NCBI RefSeq assembly: GCF_000717715.1
Contig: NZ_JOAI01000093.1
Coordinates: forward strand, 1 to 8,102
DNA: 8,102 nucleotides
Source: Streptomyces sp. NRRL B-24484
Lineage (GTDB): Bacteria > Actinomycetota > Actinomycetes > Streptomycetales > Streptomycetaceae
Direction of reading: 5' to 3'
A program made the translations under genes and the position numbers. The notes under the pieces were generated by a model, which was not told where the DNA came from, ran no database searches, and saw only the letters and a list, made by a program, of their open reading frames with translations. Positions 1 to 5,712 of the stretch are shown in pieces (within the stretch, counting starts at the first letter, position 1; each line of letters starts with the position of its first letter).

Positions 1-86
1 TCGATGTTCTCGGCCTCGTTGTAGGTCGGGATGATCACCAGCACCCCGCCGAGATCGGCGAAGGTGGTCTCCTCAGGGGCAGTCAC
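1..86 (-). CDS. Polyprenol-phosphate mannose synthase-like GT2 glycosyltransferase (N-terminus only)
   Basis: Only the first 28 codons are in the window. From a GTG at 84-86 the protein reads VTAPEETTFADLGGVLVIIP followed by TYNEAENI. The VIIPTYNEAENI block is the classic N-terminal nucleotide-sugar-binding strand of GT2 enzymes of the dolichol/polyprenol-phosphate mannosyltransferase type, which transfer mannose from GDP-mannose to polyprenyl phosphate at the cytoplasmic face of the membrane. A GGAAAGG ribosome site (94-100) lies 7 bases before the start and overlaps the 27-base gap after the upstream membrane glycosyltransferase gene, so the two are probably co-transcribed. The rest of the enzyme lies outside the window, so a GT2 enzyme with another sugar specificity cannot be excluded. 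Confidence 0.8.
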   Translation of the reverse strand, partial: MTAPEETTFADLGGVLVIIPTYNEAENI

Positions 87-113
87 GGCACAGCCTTTCC
101 GGTCGGCGGCGGG

Positions 114-1661
114 TCACGGACGGCCCGGCGCGGGTGCCGCGGAGGCCGCCGGGCGGCGGACCAGGAGCGACACCGTCAGTCCGGGGACGTGCCGGACCTC
201 GGCCGGGACGAACGCCGTCCGCAGGGCCCGGGCCTGTGCGGCCGGGAGCCACTCGTACGGATCGTCGCCCGTGCCGATGGTAACGACCCAGACGCGCGTC
301 TCGTCACCCATGCAGGTCACGGGCACCGGGCACTCGACGGCGAAGAGGTCGTGCGCGGCGGTCGCGTTCTCCTGCACGAAGAACTGCCGGGGACGGACCC
401 CGGCCGGCAGGTAGTAGGAGACGGCGGGGCCGACCATCATCCAGTCCAGGTCGCCACCGACCGTGACCAGCCCGTCGCCCGGCGCGTACCCGGCCGCCAC
501 CAGCCGGGCGGCCCCGCGGTAGTCCGTGTCGGTGTGCGAGGCGGCCGTCCGCAGCACCCGCTGGTCGTCCAGGCCGAGCCGGGCCGGGACGGCCGCCGCC
601 GCGACCACCAGCAGCACCGCCGCCGCAGCCGACACCGCCGCCGGTGCCCGACGGGCCGGAACGGGGCGGCCGAGCAGTGCGGCCAGGGCGCCGACACCAC
701 CGCCCGCGAGGGCCGCCCAGAGCGGCACCGTGAAGAGCAGGTAGCGCGCCAGGAAGAAGGAGGTGCTGCCGAGCCGGGACACCACCCACACCGCGCCGAC
801 CGGGAGCGCGGCGGCGAGCAGCAGCAGGACGGCCGGCCGGCGGGTGACGCGCAGCAGCAGGCCCGGCAGCGCCAGGGCGAGGAAGGCGTACAGCACCTGG
901 TGCGAGCCGAACAGGTCCTGCCAGACGAACCGCAGGTCGCGGACGGTCGGCGCGGCCAGCCAGGACAGCTGTCGGCCCGACTGCAGCCGGCCGAGCGCGA
1001 TCACCGGCAGTGCCGGGGCCACGCCGGCCGTCACCGCGAGCGGCCACTGGCGGAGCACCCGGCGGCCGTCCGGCCGCAGGGCGGCGGCCGCCACCATCGG
1101 CAGCTGGCCGACCAGGCAGGCCAGCGAGACCAGGTGGAACACGGCGGCGACACCGGTCGCCAGTGCGTACCAGGCCCAGCGGTCGGCGGCCGGCCGTTCC
1201 AGTGCGCGCAGCAGCAGCCAGGTCGCGGCGGCCACCGCGCAGGTCACCACCGCGTAGGCGCGGGCCTCCTGGGCGTACCGGGAGATCTGCGGGACGGTCG
1301 CCAGCAGCAGGCCGCCGGCGAGGCCGGCGACGGGGGAGGAGAACATCCGCCGGGAGATCAGTGCGGTGAACGAGGCGGCGCCGGCCATCGCCAGTGCGGA
1401 CGGCAGCCGCAGGGCGGCGGGCGAATCGCCGAACAGGCCCGTCCAGGCGTGCAGCAGGACGTACGACGCGCCGTTGCTCGCGTCGACGTTGGCCAGCATG
1501 GCGAACAGCCCGCGCAACGGCCGTCCGGCGGCGCTCCAGCTCGACACCTCGTCGCGCCACAGCTCCGGCACACCGATCCCGGCGAGCCCCACGCCCAGGG
1601 CGACCAGGCCCGGCACCAGCCAGACGATCTCCTGTCGGATGATCTGTACGTATCTACTCAT
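114..1661 (-). CDS. GT-C family membrane mannosyltransferase-like protein (GT39/PMT_2 type)
   Basis: A 515-residue polytopic membrane protein. After a short cytoplasmic N-terminus and a first membrane helix (about residues 12-32) comes LWRDEVSSW, with the Asp37-Glu38 pair in the first extracytoplasmic loop, which is the metal/catalytic acidic motif of GT-C enzymes. YAQEARAYA (129-137) is another typical block of bacterial GT39/ArnT-like proteins. Many hydrophobic Leu/Ala/Val segments follow to about residue 360, then a soluble C-terminal part of about 135 residues, presumably outside the membrane. Such proteins transfer a sugar from a polyprenyl-phosphate donor. The next gene is a probable polyprenol-phosphate-mannose synthase, so mannose is the likely donor sugar (inference). 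The ATG at 1659-1661 gives a short positively charged N-terminus before the first helix. An in-frame GTG at 1733 would add 24 residues without membrane character, so I prefer 1661, though its ribosome site is weak. The acceptor (protein or lipid) cannot be told. Confidence 0.85.
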   Translation of the reverse strand: MSRYVQIIRQEIVWLVPGLVALGVGLAGIGVPELWRDEVSSWSAAGRPLRGLFAMLANVDASNGASYVLLHAWTGLFGDSPAALRLPSALAMAGAASFTALISRRMFSSPVAGLAGGLLLATVPQISRYAQEARAYAVVTCAVAAATWLLLRALERPAADRWAWYALATGVAAVFHLVSLACLVGQLPMVAAAALRPDGRRVLRQWPLAVTAGVAPALPVIALGRLQSGRQLSWLAAPTVRDLRFVWQDLFGSHQVLYAFLALALPGLLLRVTRRPAVLLLLAAALPVGAVWVVSRLGSTSFFLARYLLFTVPLWAALAGGGVGALAALLGRPVPARRAPAAVSAAAAVLLVVAAAAVPARLGLDDQRVLRTAASHTDTDYRGAARLVAAGYAPGDGLVTVGGDLDWMMVGPAVSYYLPAGVRPRQFFVQENATAAHDLFAVECPVPVTCMGDETRVWVVTIGTGDDPYEWLPAAQARALRTAFVPAEVRHVPGLTVSLLVRRPAASAAPAPGRP

Positions 1662-1755
1662 CACCTGCCAGCCCGGACATAGCGGCCGGCCCAGAATAGC
1701 CAGTCCCCGTCCCCGGGACCTGCCGCCGCACACGATCGCCGACCGCCGGATCCGC

Positions 1756-1761
1756 TAGTCT
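1756..1761 (+). promoter_or_regulatory. Possible -10 box of the tRNA-Arg promoter
   Basis: TAGTCT lies 53 bases upstream of the tRNA and resembles an actinobacterial -10 hexamer in a region otherwise free of genes. No good -35 box is visible at the expected distance, so this is a weak call. Confidence 0.25.
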
Positions 1762-1814
1762 GTCTGCCGTCGGCCGAACACCGCCCGCCCCGTCGCAGGC
1801 ACTCGGCAGGCCCC

Positions 1815-1887
1815 GCCTCAGTAGCTCAGGGGATAGAGCACGGCTCTCCTAAAGCCGGTGTCGCAGGTTCGAATCCTGCCTGGGGCA
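1815..1887 (+). tRNA. tRNA-Arg (anticodon CCT, reads AGG)
   Basis: A complete cloverleaf can be folded by eye. The acceptor stem is GCCTCAG (1815-1821) with CTGGGGC (1880-1886), including one T-G wobble. The D-stem is GCTC/GAGC (1824-1827/1836-1839). The anticodon stem is CGGCT/AGCCG (1841-1845/1853-1857), with loop CTCCTAA and anticodon CCT at 1848-1850. The T-arm is GCAGG-TTCGAAT-CCTGC (1863-1879), followed by discriminator A1887. CCA is not encoded. From the anticodon stem to the 3' end the gene coincides with one copy of a 45-base direct repeat, so its 3' half was probably supplied by an integrated element while the gene stayed functional. Confidence 0.97.
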
Positions 1888-1889
1888 CA
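1845..1889 (+). repeat. attL: left copy of 45-bp direct repeat (tRNA-Arg 3' part)
   Basis: Starts TCTCCTAAAGCCGG and ends CTGGGGCACA. It is identical base for base to 5713-5757 (offset 3868). It runs from the last base of the 5' anticodon stem through the T-arm, acceptor 3' strand and two bases beyond the tRNA. Identity is lost immediately on both sides (GGC versus CGT before it, T versus A after it). It is interpreted as the integration core. Confidence 0.93.
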
Positions 1890-1915
1890 TCGCCCGATCG
1901 GGGCGCAGAACGTCA

Positions 1916-1958
1916 GAAGGGCCAGCTCACGAGGGTGAACCTCGGAAGCTGGCCCTTC
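1916..1958 (+). terminator. Terminator-like long hairpin after tRNA-Arg
   Basis: A perfect 12-bp outer stem pairs GAAGGGCCAGCT (1916-1927) with AGCTGGCCCTTC (1947-1958). Inside it a second stem pairs CGAGG (1930-1934) with CCTCG (1940-1944) around a GTGAA loop. It begins 29 bases after the tRNA. It lacks a long T-tract, which is usual in actinomycetes. It lies on the island side of attL, so it was brought by the element and replaces the host terminator. Confidence 0.75.
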
Positions 1959-1993
1959 GTGCTGCCAGGGGTGGTCAGGGCAGCTCAGTCCGG

Positions 1994-2013
1994 CCGTGCC
2001 ACACCCGTGCCAG
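1994..2013 (+). repeat. Left arm-type double GTGCCA box
   Basis: CCGTGCCACACCCGTGCCAG contains two direct GTGCCA boxes 11 bases apart, one helical turn. It begins 105 bases inside the left 45-bp repeat. The sequence at 5591-5610 matches 18 of 20 bases in the same orientation at the mirror distance from the right repeat. In the circular form the two would flank the core as integrase arm sites (inference). Confidence 0.55.
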
Positions 2014-2112
2014 AAGGCGCCGGCGGGGACTGCTCGCGGACAGTACGAGGGGGCCCACTGCCCGCGAGGTTAACCTGGCGCGGTGGCGCTCCCGATCAGG
2101 CAGGATGCAGCC

Positions 2113-2415
2113 ATGGTGACCCCGTTCGTGAACATCTACGGCAAGCCCCAGGATGGGCCGTATCGCTGCCCGTGCTGCGGCTTCGTCACCCTTGGCGAGC
2201 GTGGCGGGTACGAGATCTGCTCCGTGTGCTTCTGGGAGGACGACGGCCAGGACGATCACGATGCGAGTCGCGTCCGAGGCGGGCCGAACGGCCGGCTCAG
2301 CCTGGCGGAGGCTCGTCGGAACTTCCACGCCGTAGGTGCCTGCGAGGAGCGATTCGTTGGGTCGGTGCGTGACCCGCGACCCGACGAGTGCCCGCCCGGG
2401 CTGACCGCGACCTGA
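2113..2415 (+). CDS. CPCC family cysteine-rich protein
   Basis: A 100-residue protein with the hallmark of the CPCC cysteine-rich family: YRCPCCGF at residues 17-24, then YEICSVCFWEDD (33-44), then an SLAEARRNF segment and GACEERF near the C-terminus. Cys19, Cys21/22, Cys36 and Cys39 are positioned to bind a metal, probably zinc. The family is widespread and small, and its biochemical role is not established. The ATG at 2113 is preceded by AGGCAGGA with 7 bases of spacing. An in-frame GTG at 2083 would add ten residues but lacks such a site. A 10-bp palindrome AGGTTAACCT (2067-2076) lies 37 bases upstream and might be an operator. This is the first cargo gene after attL and nothing overlaps it. 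Confidence 0.88.
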   Translation: MVTPFVNIYGKPQDGPYRCPCCGFVTLGERGGYEICSVCFWEDDGQDDHDASRVRGGPNGRLSLAEARRNFHAVGACEERFVGSVRDPRPDECPPGLTAT

Positions 2416-2473
2416 CGGCGATCTCAATACCCCGTCGCCGTGCCCCAGCCGCGCCCTAACGGGCGGGGGCAAG

Positions 2474-2589
2474 CGGTAAATGACGGTCAACAGCGAGCCC
2501 GGGCGACCAGGCCGCCACTGGGCCAACAACCCCATAACTGCACGTCAGGGGCAGTGCCAGCCACCACAGTTGGTGAGATTCCCAAGCTC
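2474..2589 (+). repeat. Degenerate repeat unit, copy 1 (CGGTAAATGACGG ... GATTCCCAAGCTC)
   Basis: Two exact 13-base words, CGGTAAATGACGG (2474-2486) and GATTCCCAAGCTC (2577-2589), recur in the same order at 3348-3360 and 3440-3452. The spacing is similar (103 versus 92 bases between starts). The sequence between them has diverged. The unit fills the non-coding gap between the CPCC gene and the membrane-protein gene. Its origin is unknown. Confidence 0.5.
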
Positions 2590-2632
2590 GGGATTCTATT
2601 GCGCGCCGCGACAGCCCCATCAAAGTGAAACG

Positions 2633-3175
2633 ATGCATCGCATGGCAACGCTAATTGGCATCCTTGGTGCTATTGTCGGCATTTTGATTGGAAGTATCGC
2701 TACTTACCTGACGGCGCGATCCAACATGCGGCGTGAGCTCGAATATTCATACGATAAGACCTTGCGGGAGAGTAGGGTGGGTCACTATCAGGCCCTATTT
2801 CACCTCTCTCGATGTCTGCCTCGATATTGGCGACCAGGGGAGGAGCCGACGCGGCAGGAGCTATGGGGATTTGGTCAAGAATTTTCCGATTGGTATTTCG
2901 GGGCTGAGGCGGGTGGGATGTTCCTCACTCCTGCAGCGAAGAGAGCCTATATGGCGGTGCAGACCAAGCTACTTGAGGTGGCAGCCTCGCCCAGTGATTC
3001 GGCCGACTCGCAGCTGTCAGACTCCGAATCAGAGGTCCTACGTACCCTAGGCAGCGAGCTCCGACATCAGCTTGCTGAAGATGTTGGATCGGCAAACCTG
3101 CCCCGCCTGCGGTGGACGCGGCTGGGGCCGACAACCATGGTCGGCGCACCGGCCCCGGAACGCGACAGGACGTAG
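2633..3175 (+). CDS. Single-pass membrane protein of unknown function
   Basis: A 180-residue protein. One membrane helix with glycine spacing lies at residues 5-26 (ATLIGILGAIVGILIGSIAT), followed by a basic stretch ARSNMRRE, so the remaining 150 residues are probably cytoplasmic. The soluble part is helical, with YQALFHLSRCLPRYWRP, then WYFGAEAGGMFLT and AYMAVQTKLLEVA, ending in an SELRHQLAEDVGS block. I recall similar Y..L..L...L..Y / WYF..GG.FL / Y...Q..L patterns in unnamed actinobacterial membrane proteins, but cannot name a family. The ATG at 2633 follows AAAGTGAAACG. A second ATG at 2642 is equally possible. Coding upstream to 2480 in the same frame is open but lacks protein-like character. 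The start region is markedly AT-richer than neighbouring genes, consistent with acquisition. Confidence 0.7.
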   Translation: MHRMATLIGILGAIVGILIGSIATYLTARSNMRRELEYSYDKTLRESRVGHYQALFHLSRCLPRYWRPGEEPTRQELWGFGQEFSDWYFGAEAGGMFLTPAAKRAYMAVQTKLLEVAASPSDSADSQLSDSESEVLRTLGSELRHQLAEDVGSANLPRLRWTRLGPTTMVGAPAPERDRT

Positions 3176-3652
3176 CCAAAGGACCGACCCACTCGGGCGG
3201 ATGTGGCTCACTCCGAGATCCTGCGGGGCCGCGACCGACTTGGGTGATACCAACCTTTGGAACCGGGAGTTCGGACGAACGCCGGCAGAGGTCTGTGTGA
3301 GCAGTCTCGCGTCGCGCCAGATGAGCACCAGATCGGGCGGTCGGCCACGGTAAATGACGGGGCTGAAGGGGCCTGGCAAGGAAGATCCACGAGTGGCATT
3401 GATCCAGCTCGGGACCAGCTTTCCAGCGCTGAGGCAGCTGATTCCCAAGCTCAGTTGCCCACCAAGCAGTTGACTTCGGTTACGCCTCGTTGGCCCATCA
3501 CGGCCTGATCTGTGGATCAGTGCATCGGCACGGTGCGAGCGGGTGCGAAGGACTGCTGCGGCCTGCCGCCGAGACAGCCGCAGACTCGATCCCATGATCA
3601 CCCGCCATGGCGTGAGCCGATAAGGCCGATGCGGGAGATTGCCCACAGGTAA
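3176..3652. other. Non-coding stretch between convergent genes
   Basis: No convincing gene is seen in these 477 bases. The open frames on both strands lack ribosome sites and recognisable domains. The stretch contains the second degenerate repeat unit (3348-3452), a short palindrome CTGATC-TGTG-GATCAG (3505-3520), and a 7-bp stem CTGCGGC/GCCGCAG (3556-3562/3577-3583). That stem lies about 70 bases beyond the stop of the minus-strand gene at 3653 and could help terminate it. It may be decayed coding DNA. Confidence 0.5.
3348..3452 (+). repeat. Degenerate repeat unit, copy 2
   Basis: Carries CGGTAAATGACGG at 3348-3360 and GATTCCCAAGCTC at 3440-3452, exactly as in the unit at 2474-2589. The interior is diverged and about 11 bases shorter. 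Confidence 0.5.
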
Positions 3653-4462
3653 TCACCCAGTGGCGGGGAGGTCCTTGGTGTGATGGTCGAAGGTTAGCCT
3701 TAGCGGTAGCTCGTAGGGAATCTCTATCGTTATTCCGTCGGCGGTAAGGGCCGAGGCCGTGCCACGTTGGTATCTCAGTTTCCAGTCGATGATCAGCTCG
3801 ACCGCACTCCTAGGTTTTACCTCGATGCCGACGGAATCCTCCACGGTGAACTCGCCCTGGGTTGAAACCGAGAACTTGTGGGTCAGCTCCTCCCGTATCT
3901 GCCGCTTGATGTCACCGGCCCCTATGACCATCAAGCCGTACTCGCCGGCTCGCACCTTTGCTTTGCTGAGGTCTATTCCGACCTCGCGCCGCACCGTGCG
4001 GGACACGGTGACCGTACGTGTGGTTTTCGCCCCGCCTCCCTCGCTTCCGGCAGATATTCTCTCGGTCGCGATCAGAACGTCGAACTGATCACCTTCGGTC
4101 ACCTGGACAACCCTGGCATCGGCCAGGTCGATCGCGCCAGGCGGGTGCTGTGGGACTTCGGGCGGCGCGGAGCCTGTGACGCCGGAATCCGCTGAGATGT
4201 TCCACTGCCCTTGGCATGACATGCATCGCATTGCGCCACTCGGAGTGATGTGGACATTCGTGCCTGGAGGGGCAAGTCTGATTGCCGCTGTTTTCAGTAA
4301 AGTTTCGAACACTTTGATTCTTGATGCCGTCCTGATAGTGAGAGTGGCGCCGAGCGGGCCGTTCTTTCTGAGAATTCGCGCGCCACAGAGTGGACAGCAG
4401 CCCGTTTCCGCATAGCTGATCATTTCACTGGTTGGCGCATACCGTCGCACAATCGAATTCAT
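3653..4462 (-). CDS. Zinc-ribbon plus beta-rich domain protein of unknown function
   Basis: A 269-residue protein. The N-terminal part holds a split CxxC zinc-ribbon, CPLC (Cys23, Cys26) and CMSC (Cys80, Cys83). The cysteine pairs are separated by about 53 residues that include a hydrophobic helix-like segment. After a Pro-rich linker (about 98-110) the remainder is beta-rich with alternating polar/hydrophobic strands: TTRTVTVSRTVRREV (147-161), KFSVSTQGEFTVEDSVGIEV (196-215) and SAVELIIDWKLRYQRGTAS (219-237). There is no signal peptide and no clear membrane helix. The strand-rich half vaguely resembles long-stranded beta domains in other bacterial proteins, but I cannot assign a family. The ATG at 4460-4462 is preceded by GGGAG with 9-base spacing. 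The open frame extends 88 codons further upstream, but that part is arginine-rich and GC-biased and looks non-coding. It is the only cargo gene on the minus strand, convergent with the membrane-protein gene. Confidence 0.75.
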   Translation of the reverse strand: MNSIVRRYAPTSEMISYAETGCCPLCGARILRKNGPLGATLTIRTASRIKVFETLLKTAAIRLAPPGTNVHITPSGAMRCMSCQGQWNISADSGVTGSAPPEVPQHPPGAIDLADARVVQVTEGDQFDVLIATERISAGSEGGGAKTTRTVTVSRTVRREVGIDLSKAKVRAGEYGLMVIGAGDIKRQIREELTHKFSVSTQGEFTVEDSVGIEVKPRSAVELIIDWKLRYQRGTASALTADGITIEIPYELPLRLTFDHHTKDLPATG

Positions 4463-4658
4463 GGCATCACGCTCCCAGGTAGCAAAGCGTCTACTTCGAC
4501 GGTACTCCCGGTTCAGCCGGCCGCCCCGCGTCGCATGCTCCGAGCGGCCGGGGCCGGGGCCGTGCATGGGCGTGACCGGGGAGGACGACGGCCGAGGCTC
4601 GATCCGGCGGCCCTGCTGAGCGCGTGCGGCATGTGCTACGGACGTTCGGGGACTGCCA

Positions 4659-4886
4659 ATGCAGGTCAGCAGCACTTCTCCCCATGTCGGCCGGCTCCCC
4701 GAGTTGTTTCGGGACGAACGGGCCAAGCTCTACTGGCTACTGTTCGACCATGACGGACGAGACGGTCCTACGAGCTCGATCAGTGGGGGAACTGGAAGAG
4801 CGAGACACCTTAACGGGCCGACCTACGTGGTTCTGACCCGAGGGCTCCCTGCTGAGGCGCTGCCGGAGCACTTTGGGACCCTGTGA
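4659..4886 (+). CDS. Possible small hypothetical protein (doubtful)
   Basis: A 75-codon ATG frame whose middle section (RLPELFRDERAKLYWLLFDH) looks more protein-like than the surrounding spurious frames, and whose stop is followed 16 bases later by a 9-bp hairpin. There is no ribosome site before the ATG and I recognise no family. It may be a fragment of a decayed gene or chance. Confidence 0.18.
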   Translation: MQVSSTSPHVGRLPELFRDERAKLYWLLFDHDGRDGPTSSISGGTGRARHLNGPTYVVLTRGLPAEALPEHFGTL

Positions 4887-4902
4887 GCGTGCCACGGCCG
4901 TG

Positions 4903-4934
4903 CGAGATGGAGCGGTACGTGGCGGTCCATCTCG
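4903..4934. other. Perfect 9-bp hairpin, possible terminator
   Basis: CGAGATGGA (4903-4911) pairs perfectly with TCCATCTCG (4926-4934) across a 14-base loop. There is no T-tract. It could be a terminator for a small upstream transcript or a protein-binding inverted repeat. Confidence 0.35.
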
Positions 4935-5068
4935 GGTACTGGCGGAGCGGCGGTCATCATGTGGCCGGCGTCAGCCAATCGCTGGCCAGGACGGGCAAGC
5001 CACGTCAATCCTTGTAAGGCAGGGGTCCTGCATGGTTTGGTGCTCGCGTCGCCAGACCGGGAGGGGCC

Positions 5069-5458
5069 TTGGGCAACCAGGACATCGAGCGCATCGCGAT
5101 TGACCACGTCATCGCACTGGAGCGGGCTGACGGCCGCGAGCCTGTGGACGTCAGCACGAAGGGCTACCGGTACGACATCGACAGCCCGCCGCGGAAGATC
5201 GAGGTCAAGGCGTTCAGCGGGTCGGCGCGCGGCCAGTCGATACCGCTGGAAGAACGGCAGCTCGCCGAAGCTGTAGAAGATCCGGAGAATTTCTACCTTT
5301 ACGTAGTTGATCACGTAGGTCGGTCCGAGGCCGGGATGGGCGTGCGCGTGCTGCACGGGGATGCTCTCTGTGCCCTGCTTGACCGAGCGAAGCCGTCCCG
5401 CACGTACTGGTCGACCTTCCGAGTTGCCGAGTATGACACTGCGGAACGGCTGCAGTAG
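5069..5458 (+). CDS. DUF3883 domain protein, PD-(D/E)xK nuclease-like fold
   Basis: A 129-residue protein consisting almost wholly of a DUF3883-like domain. An N-terminal helix IAIDHVIALERADGRE (9-24) carries Glu18. Then come VDVSTKGYRYDIDS (26-39) with Asp36, the strand KIEVKAF (43-49) with the Glu45-x-Lys47 pair, SIPLEERQLAEA (57-68) and the hydrophobic strand NFYLYVVDHV (74-83). The order E, D, ExK matches the PD-(D/E)xK restriction-endonuclease-like fold, to which this domain has been related. Catalytic activity here is inferred, not shown. No ATG or GTG exists between the upstream in-frame stop (5015-5017) and the conserved region. The TTG at 5069 is the only available start and sits 4 bases after GGAGG. 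It is the last cargo gene before attR, where an integrase gene is often found in such elements. DUF3883 domains are known from defence-related proteins, but this one stands alone. Confidence 0.82.
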   Translation: MGNQDIERIAIDHVIALERADGREPVDVSTKGYRYDIDSPPRKIEVKAFSGSARGQSIPLEERQLAEAVEDPENFYLYVVDHVGRSEAGMGVRVLHGDALCALLDRAKPSRTYWSTFRVAEYDTAERLQ

Positions 5459-5466
5459 CTGAGGTT

Positions 5467-5487
5467 GTACAGCAGTGCGGTACAGCA
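5467..5487 (+). repeat. Tandem GTACAGCA boxes near island right end
   Basis: GTACAGCA occurs at 5467-5474 and again at 5480-5487, 13 bases apart, just after the DUF3883 stop and about 225 bases before attR. Short direct repeats of this sort near an attachment site could be additional recombinase or excision-factor binding sites. This is inference from position only. Confidence 0.35.
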
Positions 5488-5590
5488 ACCGGGGTGATCG
5501 CGGGCGACCGCCAGCGGACGACGCAGGCTCGCGGACCATTGCGAGAGACCCCAGCGACCGCGCTGCCGGTAGTTCGCATCTAGGGGCGTG

Positions 5591-5610
5591 TCGTGCCACA
5601 GCCGTGCCAG
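5591..5610 (+). repeat. Right arm-type double GTGCCA box
   Basis: TCGTGCCACAGCCGTGCCAG holds two GTGCCA boxes 11 bases apart and matches 18 of 20 positions with 1994-2013. It ends 102 bases before the right 45-bp repeat, mirroring the left copy's distance. It is the probable partner arm site of the element. Confidence 0.55.
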
Positions 5611-5712
5611 GTTGGGCGGGGCGAGGCGGGGAATCGCGGGCGACAGCGGGGACAGCCAGCCAACTGCCCCGCAGGGGAAGGGCGCAGGTCAGCTCGTGAG
5701 GCTGACGCCCGT

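Larger units (their letters stand above)
4463..5068. other. Long intergenic region between divergent cargo genes
   Basis: These 606 bases separate the start of the minus-strand zinc-ribbon gene from the start of the DUF3883 gene, so both promoters should lie here. I cannot pick out clear -35/-10 pairs. Present are a weak small open frame (4659-4886), an arm-box-like sequence (4889-4905) and a perfect 9-bp hairpin (4903-4934). Near 5019-5031 there is a small GCAGG-GGT-CCTGC hairpin shortly before the DUF3883 ribosome site. Confidence 0.5.

Noticed and set aside
189..1682. Long plus-strand open frame (about 497 codons)
   Set aside because: It is antisense to the membrane glycosyltransferase. 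It is rich in Arg/Gly/Gln/His with no hydrophobic structure, as expected of a GC-biased shadow frame.
1734..1814. A second promoter on the minus strand for the glycosyltransferase operon
   Set aside because: TATTCT-like words exist near 1694-1699, but there is no matching -35 box. Too weak to annotate.
1975..2535. Minus-strand open frame over the CPCC gene
   Set aside because: The opposite strand encodes the recognisable CPCC motifs. This frame has no ribosome site or domain.
3072..3353. Plus-strand frame with a CPACGGRGWG zinc-finger-like motif
   Set aside because: The motif lies inside the coding end of the membrane protein in another frame (NLPRLRWTR there), with no ribosome site. It is probably coincidence.
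3047..3646. Minus-strand open frame of 199 codons in the non-coding stretch
   Set aside because: It overlaps the conserved end of the membrane protein, lacks a ribosome site and shows no domain. At most it covers decayed coding remnants.
5006..5031. TCCTTGTAAGG word resembling a tRNA-Thr(TGT) anticodon arm
   Set aside because: No T-arm (GGTTCGAATCC) or acceptor stem follows, so neither a tRNA nor an attachment core can be supported.
4823..5599. Minus-strand open frame of 258 codons
   Set aside because: It is antisense to the DUF3883 gene, whose catalytic-type motifs are on the plus strand.
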